Of a DNA stretch of 64,000 bases, positions 27,619 through 36,906 are shown one piece after another. This DNA comes from Bacteroidales bacterium UBA4293 (GTDB taxonomy: Bacteria > Bacteroidota > Bacteroidia > Bacteroidales > Bacteroidaceae), in NCBI GenBank assembly GCA_002395835.1, contig DGVD01000018.1:248001-312000 (forward strand), in the 5' to 3' direction. Below the pieces are notes generated by a model that searched no databases, was not told where the DNA came from, and saw only the letters and a program-made list of their open reading frames with translations. Numbering within the stretch: the stretch's first letter is position 1; the number at the start of each line of letters is the position of its first letter. Made by a program: the position numbers and the translations under genes.

Positions 27619-27665
27619 ACTCCCAGTTACCTGAGAAGTGTATTTCGGTAACTGGGAGTTATTTA
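27619..27665 (+). terminator. Strong terminator after the C1B peptidase
   Basis: Perfect 13-bp stem ACTCCCAGTTACC (27619-27631) with GGTAACTGGGAGT (27647-27659), then a T-rich stretch. Confidence 0.8.
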
Positions 27666-27713
27666 TTTATTTGAAATTCTTAAAGATTTCATCTTTATGT
27701 GACTATTTTTGTG

Positions 27714-27721
27714 TAATTTTG
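27714..27721 (+). promoter_or_regulatory. -7 box TAATTTTG for serS
   Basis: Exact match, 33 nt before the serS ATG at 27755. It lies inside a longer open frame that begins at 27638, excluding that longer start. Confidence 0.65.
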
Positions 27722-27754
27722 CACCCAAATTTAAAAGTATTAAAACAAAATAAA

Positions 27755-29071
27755 ATGCTCACACTGAAATTAATCAACGAACAGACGGAAAAAGTTATTG
27801 CCGGTCTAAAAAAGAAACACTTTGACGGTGCAGAAGAAGCTATTGCAAAAGTTCAGGAAATCGATGCAAAACGTCGTGCTTCCCAGAACGAACTAGATAA
27901 GAATCTGGCTGAAGCTAATAAACTTGCCAAGACCATTGGAACATTCATGAAGCAGGGTCAAAAGGCTGAAGCCGAAGAGGCAAAGGCTAAAGTAGCTGCC
28001 TTGAAAGAGACCAACAAGAATCTGGAAGAGCAGATGAAGCAGGCTCAAGACGACTTGACCACCCTGCTCTGTACCATTCCGAACATTCCTTACGATGAAG
28101 TTCCTGAAGGTGCTTCAGCAGAAGACAACTGGGTAGTAAAAAGTAGCCTGAAGGAATGTGTCCTGGGTAAAGATACCGTAGGCAACTGGACTGCAGTACC
28201 TGCCAATGGTGAAGCTAAAGTGCCTCATTGGGAACTGGCAAAGAAATATAACCTGATAGATTTCGATTTAGGTGTTAAAATCACAGGTGCAGGATTCCCT
28301 GTCTACATTGGCAAGGGTGCTCGTCTGCAACGTGCCCTTATCAACTTCTTCTTGGATGAGGCTCGTGCTGCAGGTTACACAGAAATTATGCCTCCTACAG
28401 TAGTAAATGCAGCTTCTGGTTATGGCACAGGGCAGCTCCCTGACAAGGAGGGTCAAATGTACCACTGCAATCTGGATGACCTATATCTGATTCCTACAGC
28501 CGAAGTCCCAGTAACAAACATCTATCGTGATGTTATTCTGGATGAGAAGGATCTTCCTATCAAGAATTGTGCTTATACACAGTGCTTCCGCCGTGAGGCA
28601 GGTTCCTATGGCAAGGATGTCCGTGGTCTGAATCGTTTGCATGAATTCTCAAAGATTGAAATCGTACGTATTGACACCCCACAGCATTCTAAGGAAAGTC
28701 ATCAAGAGATGCTAGACCACGTAGAGGGCCTGCTGAAGAAGCTGGAATTACCATACCGTATTCTTCGCCTCTGCGGTGGTGACCAAAGTTTCACTTCTGC
28801 TATTTGCTATGACTTTGAAGTATACTCAGAGGCACAAGGTCGCTGGTTGGAAGTTTCTTCAGTCTCTAATTTTGATACCTATCAGGCAAACCGTTTGAAA
28901 TGCCGTTTCCGTAATGCAGACAAGAAGATAGAACTTTGCCATACACTGAATGGTTCAGCTTTGGCACTTCCACGTATAGTTGCTGCAATTCTTGAAAACA
29001 ACCAGACCTCTGAAGGCATCAGAATACCTAAGGCTTTGCAACCATATACTGGATTTGACATTATAGACTAA
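27755..29071 (+). CDS. serS: Seryl-tRNA synthetase
   Basis: 438 residues. N-terminal antiparallel coiled coil (about 30-110, Ala/Lys/Glu-rich) for tRNA binding, then a class II core with motif 2 FRREAGSYGKDVRGLNR and motif 3 NGSALALPRIVAAI. Charges tRNA-Ser; one tRNA-Ser gene is present at 38.8 kb. Start chosen downstream of the -7 box. Confidence 0.96.
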   Translation: MLTLKLINEQTEKVIAGLKKKHFDGAEEAIAKVQEIDAKRRASQNELDKNLAEANKLAKTIGTFMKQGQKAEAEEAKAKVAALKETNKNLEEQMKQAQDDLTTLLCTIPNIPYDEVPEGASAEDNWVVKSSLKECVLGKDTVGNWTAVPANGEAKVPHWELAKKYNLIDFDLGVKITGAGFPVYIGKGARLQRALINFFLDEARAAGYTEIMPPTVVNAASGYGTGQLPDKEGQMYHCNLDDLYLIPTAEVPVTNIYRDVILDEKDLPIKNCAYTQCFRREAGSYGKDVRGLNRLHEFSKIEIVRIDTPQHSKESHQEMLDHVEGLLKKLELPYRILRLCGGDQSFTSAICYDFEVYSEAQGRWLEVSSVSNFDTYQANRLKCRFRNADKKIELCHTLNGSALALPRIVAAILENNQTSEGIRIPKALQPYTGFDIID

Positions 29072-29090
29072 GATACAGCTACAAGAGATG

Positions 29091-29112
29091 TCCCTTTCTC
29101 TGGTGAAAGGGA
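29091..29112 (+). terminator. Possible terminator hairpin after serS
   Basis: TCCCTTTC / GAAAGGGA stem of 8 bp with a 6-nt loop. No proper T-run follows, so it may be only a partial terminator or mRNA-end stabiliser. Confidence 0.35.
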
Positions 29113-29159
29113 ATTAAAAAGATATAGTAAAAGAGTTTTTATTTAATTGCAACTGACTA

Positions 29160-31523
29160 ATGAATAAGATTGTACGCAAAGAACAGTTCTCCGAGAAGGT
29201 GTTCCTTTTTGAAGTAGAGGCTCCCATGATAGCAAAGTCTCGCCGTGCAGGGCACTTTGTAATTATCCGTGTGGATGAGAAGGGAGAACGTATTCCCTTG
29301 ACCATTGCAGACTCAAATCTGGAAAAGGGGACTATCACCTTAGTAGTTCAAACTGTAGGTCTTACCTCTACCAAATTGTGTCGTCTGAACCCAGGAGACT
29401 ATATTCTGGATGTGGTAGGTCCACTGGGACAGGCTACTCACATTGAAAAATTTGGAACCGTACTGTGCGCTGGTGGTGGTGTAGGTGTAGCGCCCATGCT
29501 CCCTATCATCAAGGCTTTGAAACAGGCTGGAAATCGTGTGATTTCAGTCTTGGCTGGTCGTTCTAAAGAACTGATTATCTTGGAAGAGCAAGTCCGCGAG
29601 TATTCCGATGAGGTTGTCATCATGACAGATGACGGTTCTTACGGCAACAAGGGTGTGGTAACTGTCGGCATGGAGAATGTTATCCAAAGTGAGAAAGTGG
29701 ATAAATGCTTTGCCATTGGTCCTGCTATCATGATGAAATTCTGCTGTCTGCTGACAAAAAAATACAGTATTCCTACCGACGTTTCCCTGAACACCATTAT
29801 GGTAGATGGTACAGGTATGTGCGGTGCCTGCCGTATCACTGTAGGTGGCAAAATGAAATTTGTATGCGTGGATGGTCCAGAGTTCGATGGTCATGAAGTG
29901 GACTTCGACGAGATGTTCAAGCGTATGGGTGCCTTTAAGCCCATTGAGATAGAAGAGATGAAGAAGCTGGAAGCTCATGTCCAGTCGGCTGGTCCAAAAA
30001 CTCAGGAAGAAATAACACTGAATCCTGAATACGTGAGACTGGCAGAAAAGATGTCTACCGACACCCCTCTAAGTGAGTTGACCGACAATAAGGCTGCTTG
30101 GCGTACTGATCTTCGCAAGAGCTTGAAACCAAAAGAGCGCACAGCTATAGAACGTTGCGTCATGGGTGAGTTGGATCCAGTTTACCGTGCTACTACACGC
30201 ACTGAGGAAGTAAATACAGGCCTTACCGTAGAGCAAGCCCTTACAGAAGCTAAACGCTGTCTGGATTGTGCAAAGCCTACCTGTATGGAAGGCTGTCCTG
30301 TAAGCATCAACATTCCTTCTTTCATCAAGAATGTGGAACGTGGTGAATTCTTGGAGGCTGCTAAGGTTATCAAATCTACTTCTGCACTTCCTGCCGTCTG
30401 TGGTCGTGTATGTCCTCAGGAAAAGCAGTGTGAAAGCATGTGTATTCATGTGAAGATGAATGAACCTGCCGTAGCTATAGGTAACTTGGAGCGATTTGTG
30501 GCCGACTTTGAGCGTGAGAGTGGCAAAATCTCTCTTCCAGAGAAGGCTCCATCTAAGGGCATTAAAGTGGCTGTAGTAGGTTCAGGACCAGCAGGACTAA
30601 GCTTTGCTGGTGATATGATCAAGAATGGTTACGATGTCACTGTATTCGAAGCTCTTCACGAGATAGGTGGTGTTCTGAAATATGGAATCCCTGAGTTCCG
30701 TCTTCCAAACAAAATTGTTGACGTAGAAATCAACAATCTGGAAAAGCTAGGTGTAAAGTTCGTCAAAGACTGCATCATCGGCAAGACCATTGCTGTAGAA
30801 GATTTGGAGAAAGAAGGCTACAAGGGTATTTTCATCGCCTCTGGTGCAGGATTGCCAAATTTCATGGGAATTCCTGGAGAGAACAGCACAGGTATTATGT
30901 CATCCAACGAATACCTTACCCGTATCAACCTGATGGATGCGTCAAATCCTGAATTTGACACACCTATCATGAAGGGAAAACGAGTCATGGTGGTAGGTGG
31001 AGGTAACACGGCTATGGATAGTTGCCGTACCGCTAAACGACTAGGAGCTGAAAAGGTGTGGATTGTATACCGTAGAAGTGATAAGGAAATGCCCGCTCGT
31101 GCAGAAGAAGTAAAGCATGCCAAGGAAGAAGGCATTGAGTTCATGACCTTGCACAACCCACTGGAATATCTTGCTGATGAGAAGGGTGCCGTGAAGGGTG
31201 TGGTACTTCAGAAGATGGAACTGGGTGAGCCAGATGCTTCTGGACGTCGTTCTCCTGTAGCTATACCTGGTGCTACCGTTACCTTGGACATCGACTTTGC
31301 TGTAGTGGCTGTAGGTGTATCACCTAACCCTATTGTTCCTAAGTCTGTCAAAGGCCTTGAGCTAGGTAGAAAGAACACCATAGCTGTCAATGAACAGATG
31401 CAAAGCAATATTCCTACTATCTTTGCCGGTGGTGATATAGTTCGTGGTGGTGCTACTGTTATCTTGGCTATGGGTGACGGACGTCGAGCTGCAGCCCATA
31501 TGGATGAGATGCTTAGTAAATAA
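29160..31523 (+). CDS. NfnAB-like fusion: ferredoxin-NADP reductase subunit plus glutamate-synthase-type flavoprotein
   Basis: 787 residues. Residues 1-270 resemble the PyrK/NfnA FAD-NAD(P) module, with a 2Fe-2S ligand set around GMCGACRITVGGKMKFVC. From about 330, two cysteine clusters (CLDCAKPTCMEGCP and CGRVCPQEKQCESMC) bind 4Fe-4S centres, followed by FAD-binding VVGSGPAGLSFAG and NADPH-binding VVGGGNTAMDSCR, as in the GltD/NfnB subunit. Likely moves electrons between NADH, NADPH and ferredoxin; glutamate synthase proper is excluded because there is no large subunit nearby. Confidence 0.88.
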   Translation: MNKIVRKEQFSEKVFLFEVEAPMIAKSRRAGHFVIIRVDEKGERIPLTIADSNLEKGTITLVVQTVGLTSTKLCRLNPGDYILDVVGPLGQATHIEKFGTVLCAGGGVGVAPMLPIIKALKQAGNRVISVLAGRSKELIILEEQVREYSDEVVIMTDDGSYGNKGVVTVGMENVIQSEKVDKCFAIGPAIMMKFCCLLTKKYSIPTDVSLNTIMVDGTGMCGACRITVGGKMKFVCVDGPEFDGHEVDFDEMFKRMGAFKPIEIEEMKKLEAHVQSAGPKTQEEITLNPEYVRLAEKMSTDTPLSELTDNKAAWRTDLRKSLKPKERTAIERCVMGELDPVYRATTRTEEVNTGLTVEQALTEAKRCLDCAKPTCMEGCPVSINIPSFIKNVERGEFLEAAKVIKSTSALPAVCGRVCPQEKQCESMCIHVKMNEPAVAIGNLERFVADFERESGKISLPEKAPSKGIKVAVVGSGPAGLSFAGDMIKNGYDVTVFEALHEIGGVLKYGIPEFRLPNKIVDVEINNLEKLGVKFVKDCIIGKTIAVEDLEKEGYKGIFIASGAGLPNFMGIPGENSTGIMSSNEYLTRINLMDASNPEFDTPIMKGKRVMVVGGGNTAMDSCRTAKRLGAEKVWIVYRRSDKEMPARAEEVKHAKEEGIEFMTLHNPLEYLADEKGAVKGVVLQKMELGEPDASGRRSPVAIPGATVTLDIDFAVVAVGVSPNPIVPKSVKGLELGRKNTIAVNEQMQSNIPTIFAGGDIVRGGATVILAMGDGRRAAAHMDEMLSK

Positions 31524-31544
31524 GTATTACTTTAATAAAATAAG

Positions 31545-31578
31545 AAAAGGTCTTGAAGTGTTTCAAGACCTTTTTTCT
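31545..31578. terminator. Bidirectional terminator between the Nfn-like gene and udp
   Basis: Perfect 13-bp stem AAAAGGTCTTGAA (31545-31557) / TTCAAGACCTTTT (31562-31574), loop of 4, T-rich on the plus side and T-rich on the minus side as well, suited to the convergent genes. Confidence 0.8.
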
Positions 31579-31581
31579 TTT

Positions 31582-32454
31582 TCATATTCTATCTAAAACC
31601 TTTTGTATTAAGGTATCTATAGAATTCTTATACTCCACATTGGCTTCTTGGGCCAAGCGGTTTGCCACTACCATACAGACAGTCATAGCTTTATGCCCCA
31701 GCAAGCGGGAAAGTCCCGACAAGGCACTACTCTCCATCTCAAAATTGGTTATTCGATAACCATCAAATTCAAATCTCTCAATCTTCTCATTCTGATGTGA
31801 GTCGGCCAATGGTATTCGCAGTTCCCTACCCTGAGGACCATAGAAACCACCACAGGAGATGGTTACCCCATTTACCATATCACCTTGGTTAATACGTGAG
31901 AGCAATTCCTTATTGCAGTTCACCACATAAGGAGCACATAGCAAAGAGCCCCACCTCATATAATCCCTAAAGACTCGCTCAAACTCCAAATCACAAATGT
32001 CATTTCTGCCTGCATAAAAGTTTAGCAAGCCATCGAAACCAATCGATTTTTCTGAACAAACAAAAGTTCCTACAGGTGTATAAGGTTGCAAACCACCACA
32101 AGTTCCTATACGTACTAGTTCCAACGTGGTGTGTTCATCCTTCTCCTCACGAGTATTGAAATCGATATTGACCAAGGCATCCAGCTCATTCATGACAATG
32201 TCTATATTGTCGCAGCCTATTCCATGGGAAATACAAGTAACCCGTTTTCCTTTATATGTACCCGTAATGGTATGGAACTCACGATTGCTTACCTCACATT
32301 CTTTTGTATCGAAGTGAGATGCAACGATATTCACACGTCCTGGGTCACCCACCAACACCAGTTTGTTGGCTATCTGCCCAGGTTTTAAATGCAAATGGAA
32401 GATACTTCCATCTCCATTGATTATCAATTCAGACTCTGCAAATCTCTTCTTCAT
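31582..32454 (-). CDS. udp: Uridine/nucleoside phosphorylase
   Basis: 290 residues. Phosphate-site motif VLVGDPGRV near residue 34, RIGTCGGLQPYTPVGTFV in the middle and NFEMESSALSGLSRLLG near the C-terminus are typical of the PNP/UDP type I fold. Splits uridine (or related nucleosides) to base and ribose-1-phosphate for salvage. Single gene; a 7/8 -7 box (TAATTTTA on the minus strand) is at 32481-32488. Confidence 0.88.
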   Translation of the reverse strand: MKKRFAESELIINGDGSIFHLHLKPGQIANKLVLVGDPGRVNIVASHFDTKECEVSNREFHTITGTYKGKRVTCISHGIGCDNIDIVMNELDALVNIDFNTREEKDEHTTLELVRIGTCGGLQPYTPVGTFVCSEKSIGFDGLLNFYAGRNDICDLEFERVFRDYMRWGSLLCAPYVVNCNKELLSRINQGDMVNGVTISCGGFYGPQGRELRIPLADSHQNEKIERFEFDGYRITNFEMESSALSGLSRLLGHKAMTVCMVVANRLAQEANVEYKNSIDTLIQKVLDRI

Positions 32455-32525
32455 AAACTTAAAATTTAGGTCTAATCCTTTAAAATTACATCCTTACCGA
32501 ATTAGAGAGAGAGGATGTTCATGAA

Positions 32526-33773
32526 TCATTGAAGTTCCAGTCTTCTGATTTGTTTCTCCATATTATGCACTTCTTCTGAAAGCAGCTGAAGCTGTGACTC
32601 CTGATTCCGAATGGTAGAAGCCAGATTATACTGCCCCTTAGAGTAGGTCTGTCGGTTGTTATCTAAAGACTGTCTCAAGTCGTCCAATTGCTTCTTCCGG
32701 CCTACCCATTCCTTGCAAAGCATGGCAGCCTGGTTGCTTTTGAAATGAATATAAGAAGTGTAGATCCGACTGTCGTCTATGACAAACTCAAATTCCTTAA
32801 CCACTTTTTCTGCAGGCCGGTAAAGCAGCGCTTCCTGCAAATGAAGACGACCCTTATTCAGTGCTTCCTCATCCGTTTGCGTATCACTGATGCGATGCAA
32901 CATGGCTGTAGCACGGATTTTTTCTGGATCATCATTGTCGTAATCAAACGCATGACGGGTCTCGTTAGGTACGAAAATGTAGATGCAGACCTTACCTTCC
33001 GGCTGATACCGATCGGAGGCAAACCAGCCCAACTCATTCAGTTCATCGATGACCATCATGTAGTCATTATAAGGAGAGTTATAAGGCATACCCATGTTCT
33101 CCGGTTTCAGGAAATCAGTCCCTTCCAGAGCACGGGTTACATAGATGTCATAGCCACCCAGACCATCGGCACGACCTTCCGATGCGAAATAAAGCGTGGC
33201 ACCATCGCTCCCCATAAACGGATAGTCCTCTGTAGAGCCTTCTGCTGAAATGCCGGAGACTTCACGAGCATTGCTCCAGGTACCGTCGGCCAGCTGGTCG
33301 CTAGTGCAGATACGCTTACTTCCGTCTTCCATCCGCTTTCCGAAGTAGATACGGTTTCCCAGTTCCGTCATGTAGAGTGTGCCATCTTCCACCGAGGTGA
33401 AGAAATGCGCATAGGAGTCCAGGGAACCCGTTTCCTCACTAAGCTTGTAAGCCTGCAGGAAATCAGCCTTGTCCACCACCACACTGTCGATGAAGAGAAC
33501 CTGATCCGTTCCTCTGAGCATCCTCAAGCCTCGGGAAGCCTCAGCCCTGAGCTGTTCCAATTCCTCGTTCTTCTGCTTCTTTTTCTTCAGGGTAGTTTCA
33601 GCTTTTGCAAGCCACTCCTCCGCTTCCTCAAATTTATACTGGTCTATGTCTTCCCTAGCTAGGGTCAGGCAGGCTTTCACATCACCACGCTGAGCCAGTT
33701 TCTGTACATTCTGCTGAGCATGGGCAGCAAGTGCCATAAAGAAGGCCAAAGCCAGGATACCTATTTTTTTCAT
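32526..33773 (-). CDS. Secreted PD40/WD40-like repeat protein with coiled-coil tail
   Basis: 415 residues from MKKIGILAL (a second ATG at 33779 adds two residues; the longest frame at 33818 is upstream of the -7 box and rejected). Signal peptide to about HAQQ, a helical TPR-like segment (to about 100), then PD40 beta-propeller-type strands (YPFMGSDGATLYFASEG, GGYDIYVT, GWFASDRYQPEGK). The last 70 residues form a coiled coil. It resembles the N-terminal half of PorE-type PD40/OmpA proteins but lacks an OmpA domain. Periplasmic role unknown. Confidence 0.75.
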   Translation of the reverse strand: MKKIGILALAFFMALAAHAQQNVQKLAQRGDVKACLTLAREDIDQYKFEEAEEWLAKAETTLKKKKQKNEELEQLRAEASRGLRMLRGTDQVLFIDSVVVDKADFLQAYKLSEETGSLDSYAHFFTSVEDGTLYMTELGNRIYFGKRMEDGSKRICTSDQLADGTWSNAREVSGISAEGSTEDYPFMGSDGATLYFASEGRADGLGGYDIYVTRALEGTDFLKPENMGMPYNSPYNDYMMVIDELNELGWFASDRYQPEGKVCIYIFVPNETRHAFDYDNDDPEKIRATAMLHRISDTQTDEEALNKGRLHLQEALLYRPAEKVVKEFEFVIDDSRIYTSYIHFKSNQAAMLCKEWVGRKKQLDDLRQSLDNNRQTYSKGQYNLASTIRNQESQLQLLSEEVHNMEKQIRRLELQ

Positions 33774-33795
33774 GTGCATATTTCCTTTAATGATA

Positions 33796-33803
33796 CAAAT
33801 ATA
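33796..33803 (-). promoter_or_regulatory. -7 box TATATTTG for the PD40 gene
   Basis: Exact match on the minus strand, 16-22 nt before the two possible ATGs. Confidence 0.6.
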
Positions 33804-33845
33804 CAAAATATTAAGCAATCCATCCCCTGTTTTATTCTTTTTTTA

Positions 33846-33853
33846 TAATTTTG
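33846..33853 (+). promoter_or_regulatory. -7 box TAATTTTG for mnmE, near-leaderless
   Basis: Exact match ending 7 nt before the mnmE ATG; the transcript would begin within a few bases of the start codon. Confidence 0.65.
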
Positions 33854-33860
33854 CACATCC

Positions 33861-35231
33861 ATGAAACAGTATTTATCTTCCGAAGACACCATTTGTGCCA
33901 TTGCCACGGCTCCTGGAGGAGCACTTGGCATCATCCGAATCTCAGGGCAGGAAACCTTCCGTTGCCTAGAGAAAATTTTCTCCCCAGTTAGAGAAAAAAA
34001 TCTCGCTAACTGGAGAAGTCATTCCATCCTTTTTGGACACATCAAAAATGCCCAGGATGAAATCCTTGATGAGGTGCTGGTTTCTATCTTCCGAGGGCCT
34101 CACAGCTACACGGGTGAAGATAGTGCTGAAATATCCTGTCATGGTTCTTCTTACATTCTGCAGCAGGTATTGGAACTCCTGATGCAAAACGGTTGCCGAT
34201 TAGCCCATCCGGGGGAATACACGCAACGAGCATTTCTGAATGGACGCATGGATTTGAGTCAGGCCGAAGCTGTAGCCGATTTGATAGCATCCAGCTCTGC
34301 TGCAAACCACAAGATTGCCATGAGCCAGATGCGAGGTGATTTCAGCAAGGAACTGGGGCACCTTCGGGACCAGTTACTTCACATCACTTCCCTTTTTGAA
34401 CTGGAACTGGATTTCAGTGATCATGAAGAGCTGGAATTTGCCGACCGCAGTGAGCTCAGCCACCTGACCGACCAAATCATCACTACCCTATCCAAGCTGG
34501 TCAACAGCTTTCATACCGGAAACAGCATTAAAAACGGTGTTCCAGTGGCTATCATCGGGCCTACCAATGCTGGAAAGAGCACCCTTCTGAATGCCCTTCT
34601 GCACGAAGACCGTGCCATCGTGAGTGACATTCACGGAACCACCCGAGACACCATTGAAGACACCATCACCCTAGGTGGAATCCTGTTCCGATTTATCGAT
34701 ACGGCAGGCATCCGTGAAACATCAGACCAAATAGAGAGTCTGGGTATAGAAAGAAGTTTTCAGATGATAGACAGGGCAGACATTGTGCTGCTCATCACCT
34801 CACCAGATTCCCAGCTCTCTGAGGCAGAGAAAAAACAAGTCTATGAGCGCTGCGAAGGGAAAACTTTAATCCTTTTGCACAATAAATCCGACTTGACCAC
34901 CCTCCCAGAGCAGGAAGAAAAGGGCATGTCCATCGCTGCCAAGACAGGGAAAGGCATTCCAGAGCTGGAGGAAATCCTTATCTCCACCATGACTCAGAGA
35001 ATCCAAGAAAACGTTGTGCTCATCACCAATGCACGCCATTGGGAAGCGCTGAGCCGGGCACTGGAATCCATGCAAAGAGTGAAAGAAGGATTAGCCCTGA
35101 ACCTCTCTGGAGACCTTGTAAGTCAGGATCTTAGAGAAACACTTTTCCATATTGCAGAGGTTACTGGAGGGCAAATCACTACCGATGAAGTACTAGGAAA
35201 TATCTTCAAGCATTTCTGCGTGGGAAAGTGA
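33861..35231 (+). CDS. mnmE: tRNA modification GTPase MnmE
   Basis: 456 residues, full length. N-terminal folate-binding domain (DTICAIATAPGGALGIIRISG), helical domain with an embedded Ras-like G domain: G1 GPTNAGKST, G3 DTAGI, G4 NKSD, and the C-terminal FCVGK (C-x-GK) signature. With MnmG it forms 5-carboxymethylaminomethyl-U34 in tRNA wobble positions. A dispersed AGTT repeat element lies inside the coding region around codons 36-52. Confidence 0.95.
   Translation: MKQYLSSEDTICAIATAPGGALGIIRISGQETFRCLEKIFSPVREKNLANWRSHSILFGHIKNAQDEILDEVLVSIFRGPHSYTGEDSAEISCHGSSYILQQVLELLMQNGCRLAHPGEYTQRAFLNGRMDLSQAEAVADLIASSSAANHKIAMSQMRGDFSKELGHLRDQLLHITSLFELELDFSDHEELEFADRSELSHLTDQIITTLSKLVNSFHTGNSIKNGVPVAIIGPTNAGKSTLLNALLHEDRAIVSDIHGTTRDTIEDTITLGGILFRFIDTAGIRETSDQIESLGIERSFQMIDRADIVLLITSPDSQLSEAEKKQVYERCEGKTLILLHNKSDLTTLPEQEEKGMSIAAKTGKGIPELEEILISTMTQRIQENVVLITNARHWEALSRALESMQRVKEGLALNLSGDLVSQDLRETLFHIAEVTGGQITTDEVLGNIFKHFCVGK
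33968..34016. repeat. Dispersed AGTT palindrome element, copy 2, inside mnmE
   Basis: CTCCCCAGTTAGAGA followed by a second, oppositely oriented CTAACTGGAGA, giving an inverted repeat (CAGTTAG 33985-33991 / CTAACTG 34005-34011). It is related to the intergenic elements at 13555 and 49342 but is translated here as part of the N-terminal domain. Confidence 0.5.
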
Positions 35232-35260
35232 ACCCTGTCTTATTTTTTAATTTATACACA

Positions 35261-36685
35261 ATGAAAACAATTTTACCAAAAGCAGCAGCACTGGCACTGA
35301 CAGCCATAATGTTTGCTGCTTGTGGACCAAGCTACGACGTGCCTACCGCACTGGATAGGTGGAAATCTGATGCAAACGGTACTGTAAAGGGTAAGGAAAT
35401 CAGCGTGACAGCTGGTGAGACCCTAACCTCAGGTGGCGACTATCGCAACTTCGACCTCACGGGCCAAGCTTATGCAGAGAACGGCGCAGAGGCAGCTCTG
35501 CTGTTCCACTCTGACGGACAGAACGGCTATGAGGTGCTGTTCCACAATGGCGCCATTGACGGCACACGCAAGACGGGTAGCCTCTCTACTGTACGCAACT
35601 TGTATCGCTCACTTGGTGAAGACGGAGAATGGTTTGATTTTGACATCGCCGTACGAGAGAAGAACATCTCTATCAAGATTAATGGTACCGACGTGGTATG
35701 CTACACGGAACCTGCACAGCCTTACCGCACAGAAGCCAACAAGAGCAAGGTGCTGAGCCGTGGCGGTTTTGCACTGGTAGGCAAAAAGGGCGACGTGAAG
35801 TTCCGTAACCTAACAGTGACCATGCTGAAGGACGGTGTGCTGAATCCTAACGATACCCTGCCACCTGTCGACGAGACTACCGACGAGATTATTCGTCTGC
35901 AGCAGGAGAACTTCCCAGTGATTGACTATCATGTGCACCTGAAGGGTGGTCTGACCAAAGAGCAGGCACACGCTATGGAGATGAACTACGGTATCAACTA
36001 CGGCGTAGCTCCTAACGTGGGTGAAGGCGGTGTAGGCCGTATGCTGGCCAACGACCAGGAAGCTATCGAATACTATAACGAGGTGAAGTCTATGGCCTTC
36101 CTGATGGGTGTTCAGGGCGAAGGTCGCCGCTGGATCGTTCAGTTCTCACCAGAGGTGCTCAACAAGTTCGACTATCTGTTTACCGACGCTATGACCGTTG
36201 TCGACAAGGGTCGCATCTGCCGTATCTATCGTCCTGAGGAGGTACATCTGGATGGTAGAACCAAGCAGCAGTATATGGACATGATCGTAGATCAGACCGT
36301 AAAGATCCTGACCAATGAGCCTGCCGACATCTACGCCAACGCTACCTACATTCCAGAGCAAGGCTGGAATGACGACTATGACATGTACTGGACCGACGAG
36401 CGTGTAGACAAGGTACTCGACGTACTGGAAAAGTATGACATCGCACTGGAGATCAGTCCTCGCTACAAAATTCCTAGCTTCAACGTGATCAAGAAGGCTA
36501 AGGCTCGCGGACTGAAGTTCACCTTCGGTACCAACAATGTGAATGCTGACTTCGGCCGTTGCGAATATGCCATCCAGGCTATTAAGGAATGTGGCATCAC
36601 TGCAGATGACATATGGTTCCCAAGCATGAGCAAGCGTGCAAATCGCATGGCTGTTGACTACAACCATTTTGGAAACAAGAAATAA
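35261..36685 (+). CDS. Lipoprotein with DUF1080 domain fused to a PHP/amidohydrolase-like domain
   Basis: 474 residues from the ATG at 35261. Lipobox MFAACG (Cys about 21). Residues about 30-195 form a DUF1080-type concanavalin-like domain (GYEVLFHNGAIDGTRKTG, KFRNLTVTML). From about 225 a metal-dependent-hydrolase domain starts with DYHVHLKGG and ends with ADDIWFPSMSKRANRM. DUF1080 proteins are now linked to cleavage of 3-keto-glycosides; the second domain's substrate is unknown. A broken copy of another DUF1080 gene begins exactly at its stop codon. Confidence 0.8.
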   Translation: MKTILPKAAALALTAIMFAACGPSYDVPTALDRWKSDANGTVKGKEISVTAGETLTSGGDYRNFDLTGQAYAENGAEAALLFHSDGQNGYEVLFHNGAIDGTRKTGSLSTVRNLYRSLGEDGEWFDFDIAVREKNISIKINGTDVVCYTEPAQPYRTEANKSKVLSRGGFALVGKKGDVKFRNLTVTMLKDGVLNPNDTLPPVDETTDEIIRLQQENFPVIDYHVHLKGGLTKEQAHAMEMNYGINYGVAPNVGEGGVGRMLANDQEAIEYYNEVKSMAFLMGVQGEGRRWIVQFSPEVLNKFDYLFTDAMTVVDKGRICRIYRPEEVHLDGRTKQQYMDMIVDQTVKILTNEPADIYANATYIPEQGWNDDYDMYWTDERVDKVLDVLEKYDIALEISPRYKIPSFNVIKKAKARGLKFTFGTNNVNADFGRCEYAIQAIKECGITADDIWFPSMSKRANRMAVDYNHFGNKK

Positions 36686-36760
36686 GAAGGGAACTATATA
36701 CCTTGCAGTTATGGGTACCCTGCTGCTGGCATCGCGTACCAATAACAACAATAATAAATG
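36681..36760 (+). pseudogene. Remnant 5' end of a DUF1080 lipoprotein gene
   Basis: About 75 bases closely match the start of the intact DUF1080 gene at 46572, including CTTGCAGTTATGGGTACC, the CTGCTGGCATCG lipobox codons and the AAT/AAC-rich asparagine run. The ATG is altered (ATAAG), the lipobox Cys codon has become CGT, and similarity stops abruptly at about 36760, where a fragment of an oppositely oriented gene begins. So it is a truncated, decayed copy. Confidence 0.75.
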
Positions 36761-36906
36761 TCCATGGGTTGCATGCGGAAAGGCACGTCACGGTACATGG
36801 TGCAAAACTTGCAGCTGTTGTGTGTGCAACCTTGCGTAATCTGAATGAGCGGCCAACACAGACCGCCATCGTTACTCACCGTTTGGTAAGTAGACTTTTT
36901 TCGCAT
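36761..36906 (-). pseudogene. Truncated radical SAM protein gene (5' fragment)
   Basis: From the ATG at 36906 the frame reads about 49 residues of a radical SAM N-terminus: GGLCWPLIQITQGCTHNSCK, with the cysteines of CTHNSCKFC and TMYRD after it. After MQPMD the sequence changes into the antisense of the DUF1080 remnant. The ATG follows the nitroreductase stop directly (TGAATG), so it was the second gene of that operon. The rest of the enzyme is gone. Confidence 0.75.

Noticed and set aside
29160..31523. Frameshift or two-gene reading of the Nfn-like locus
   Set aside because: The frame is continuous through both domains with intact Fe-S and nucleotide motifs, so it is a true fusion.
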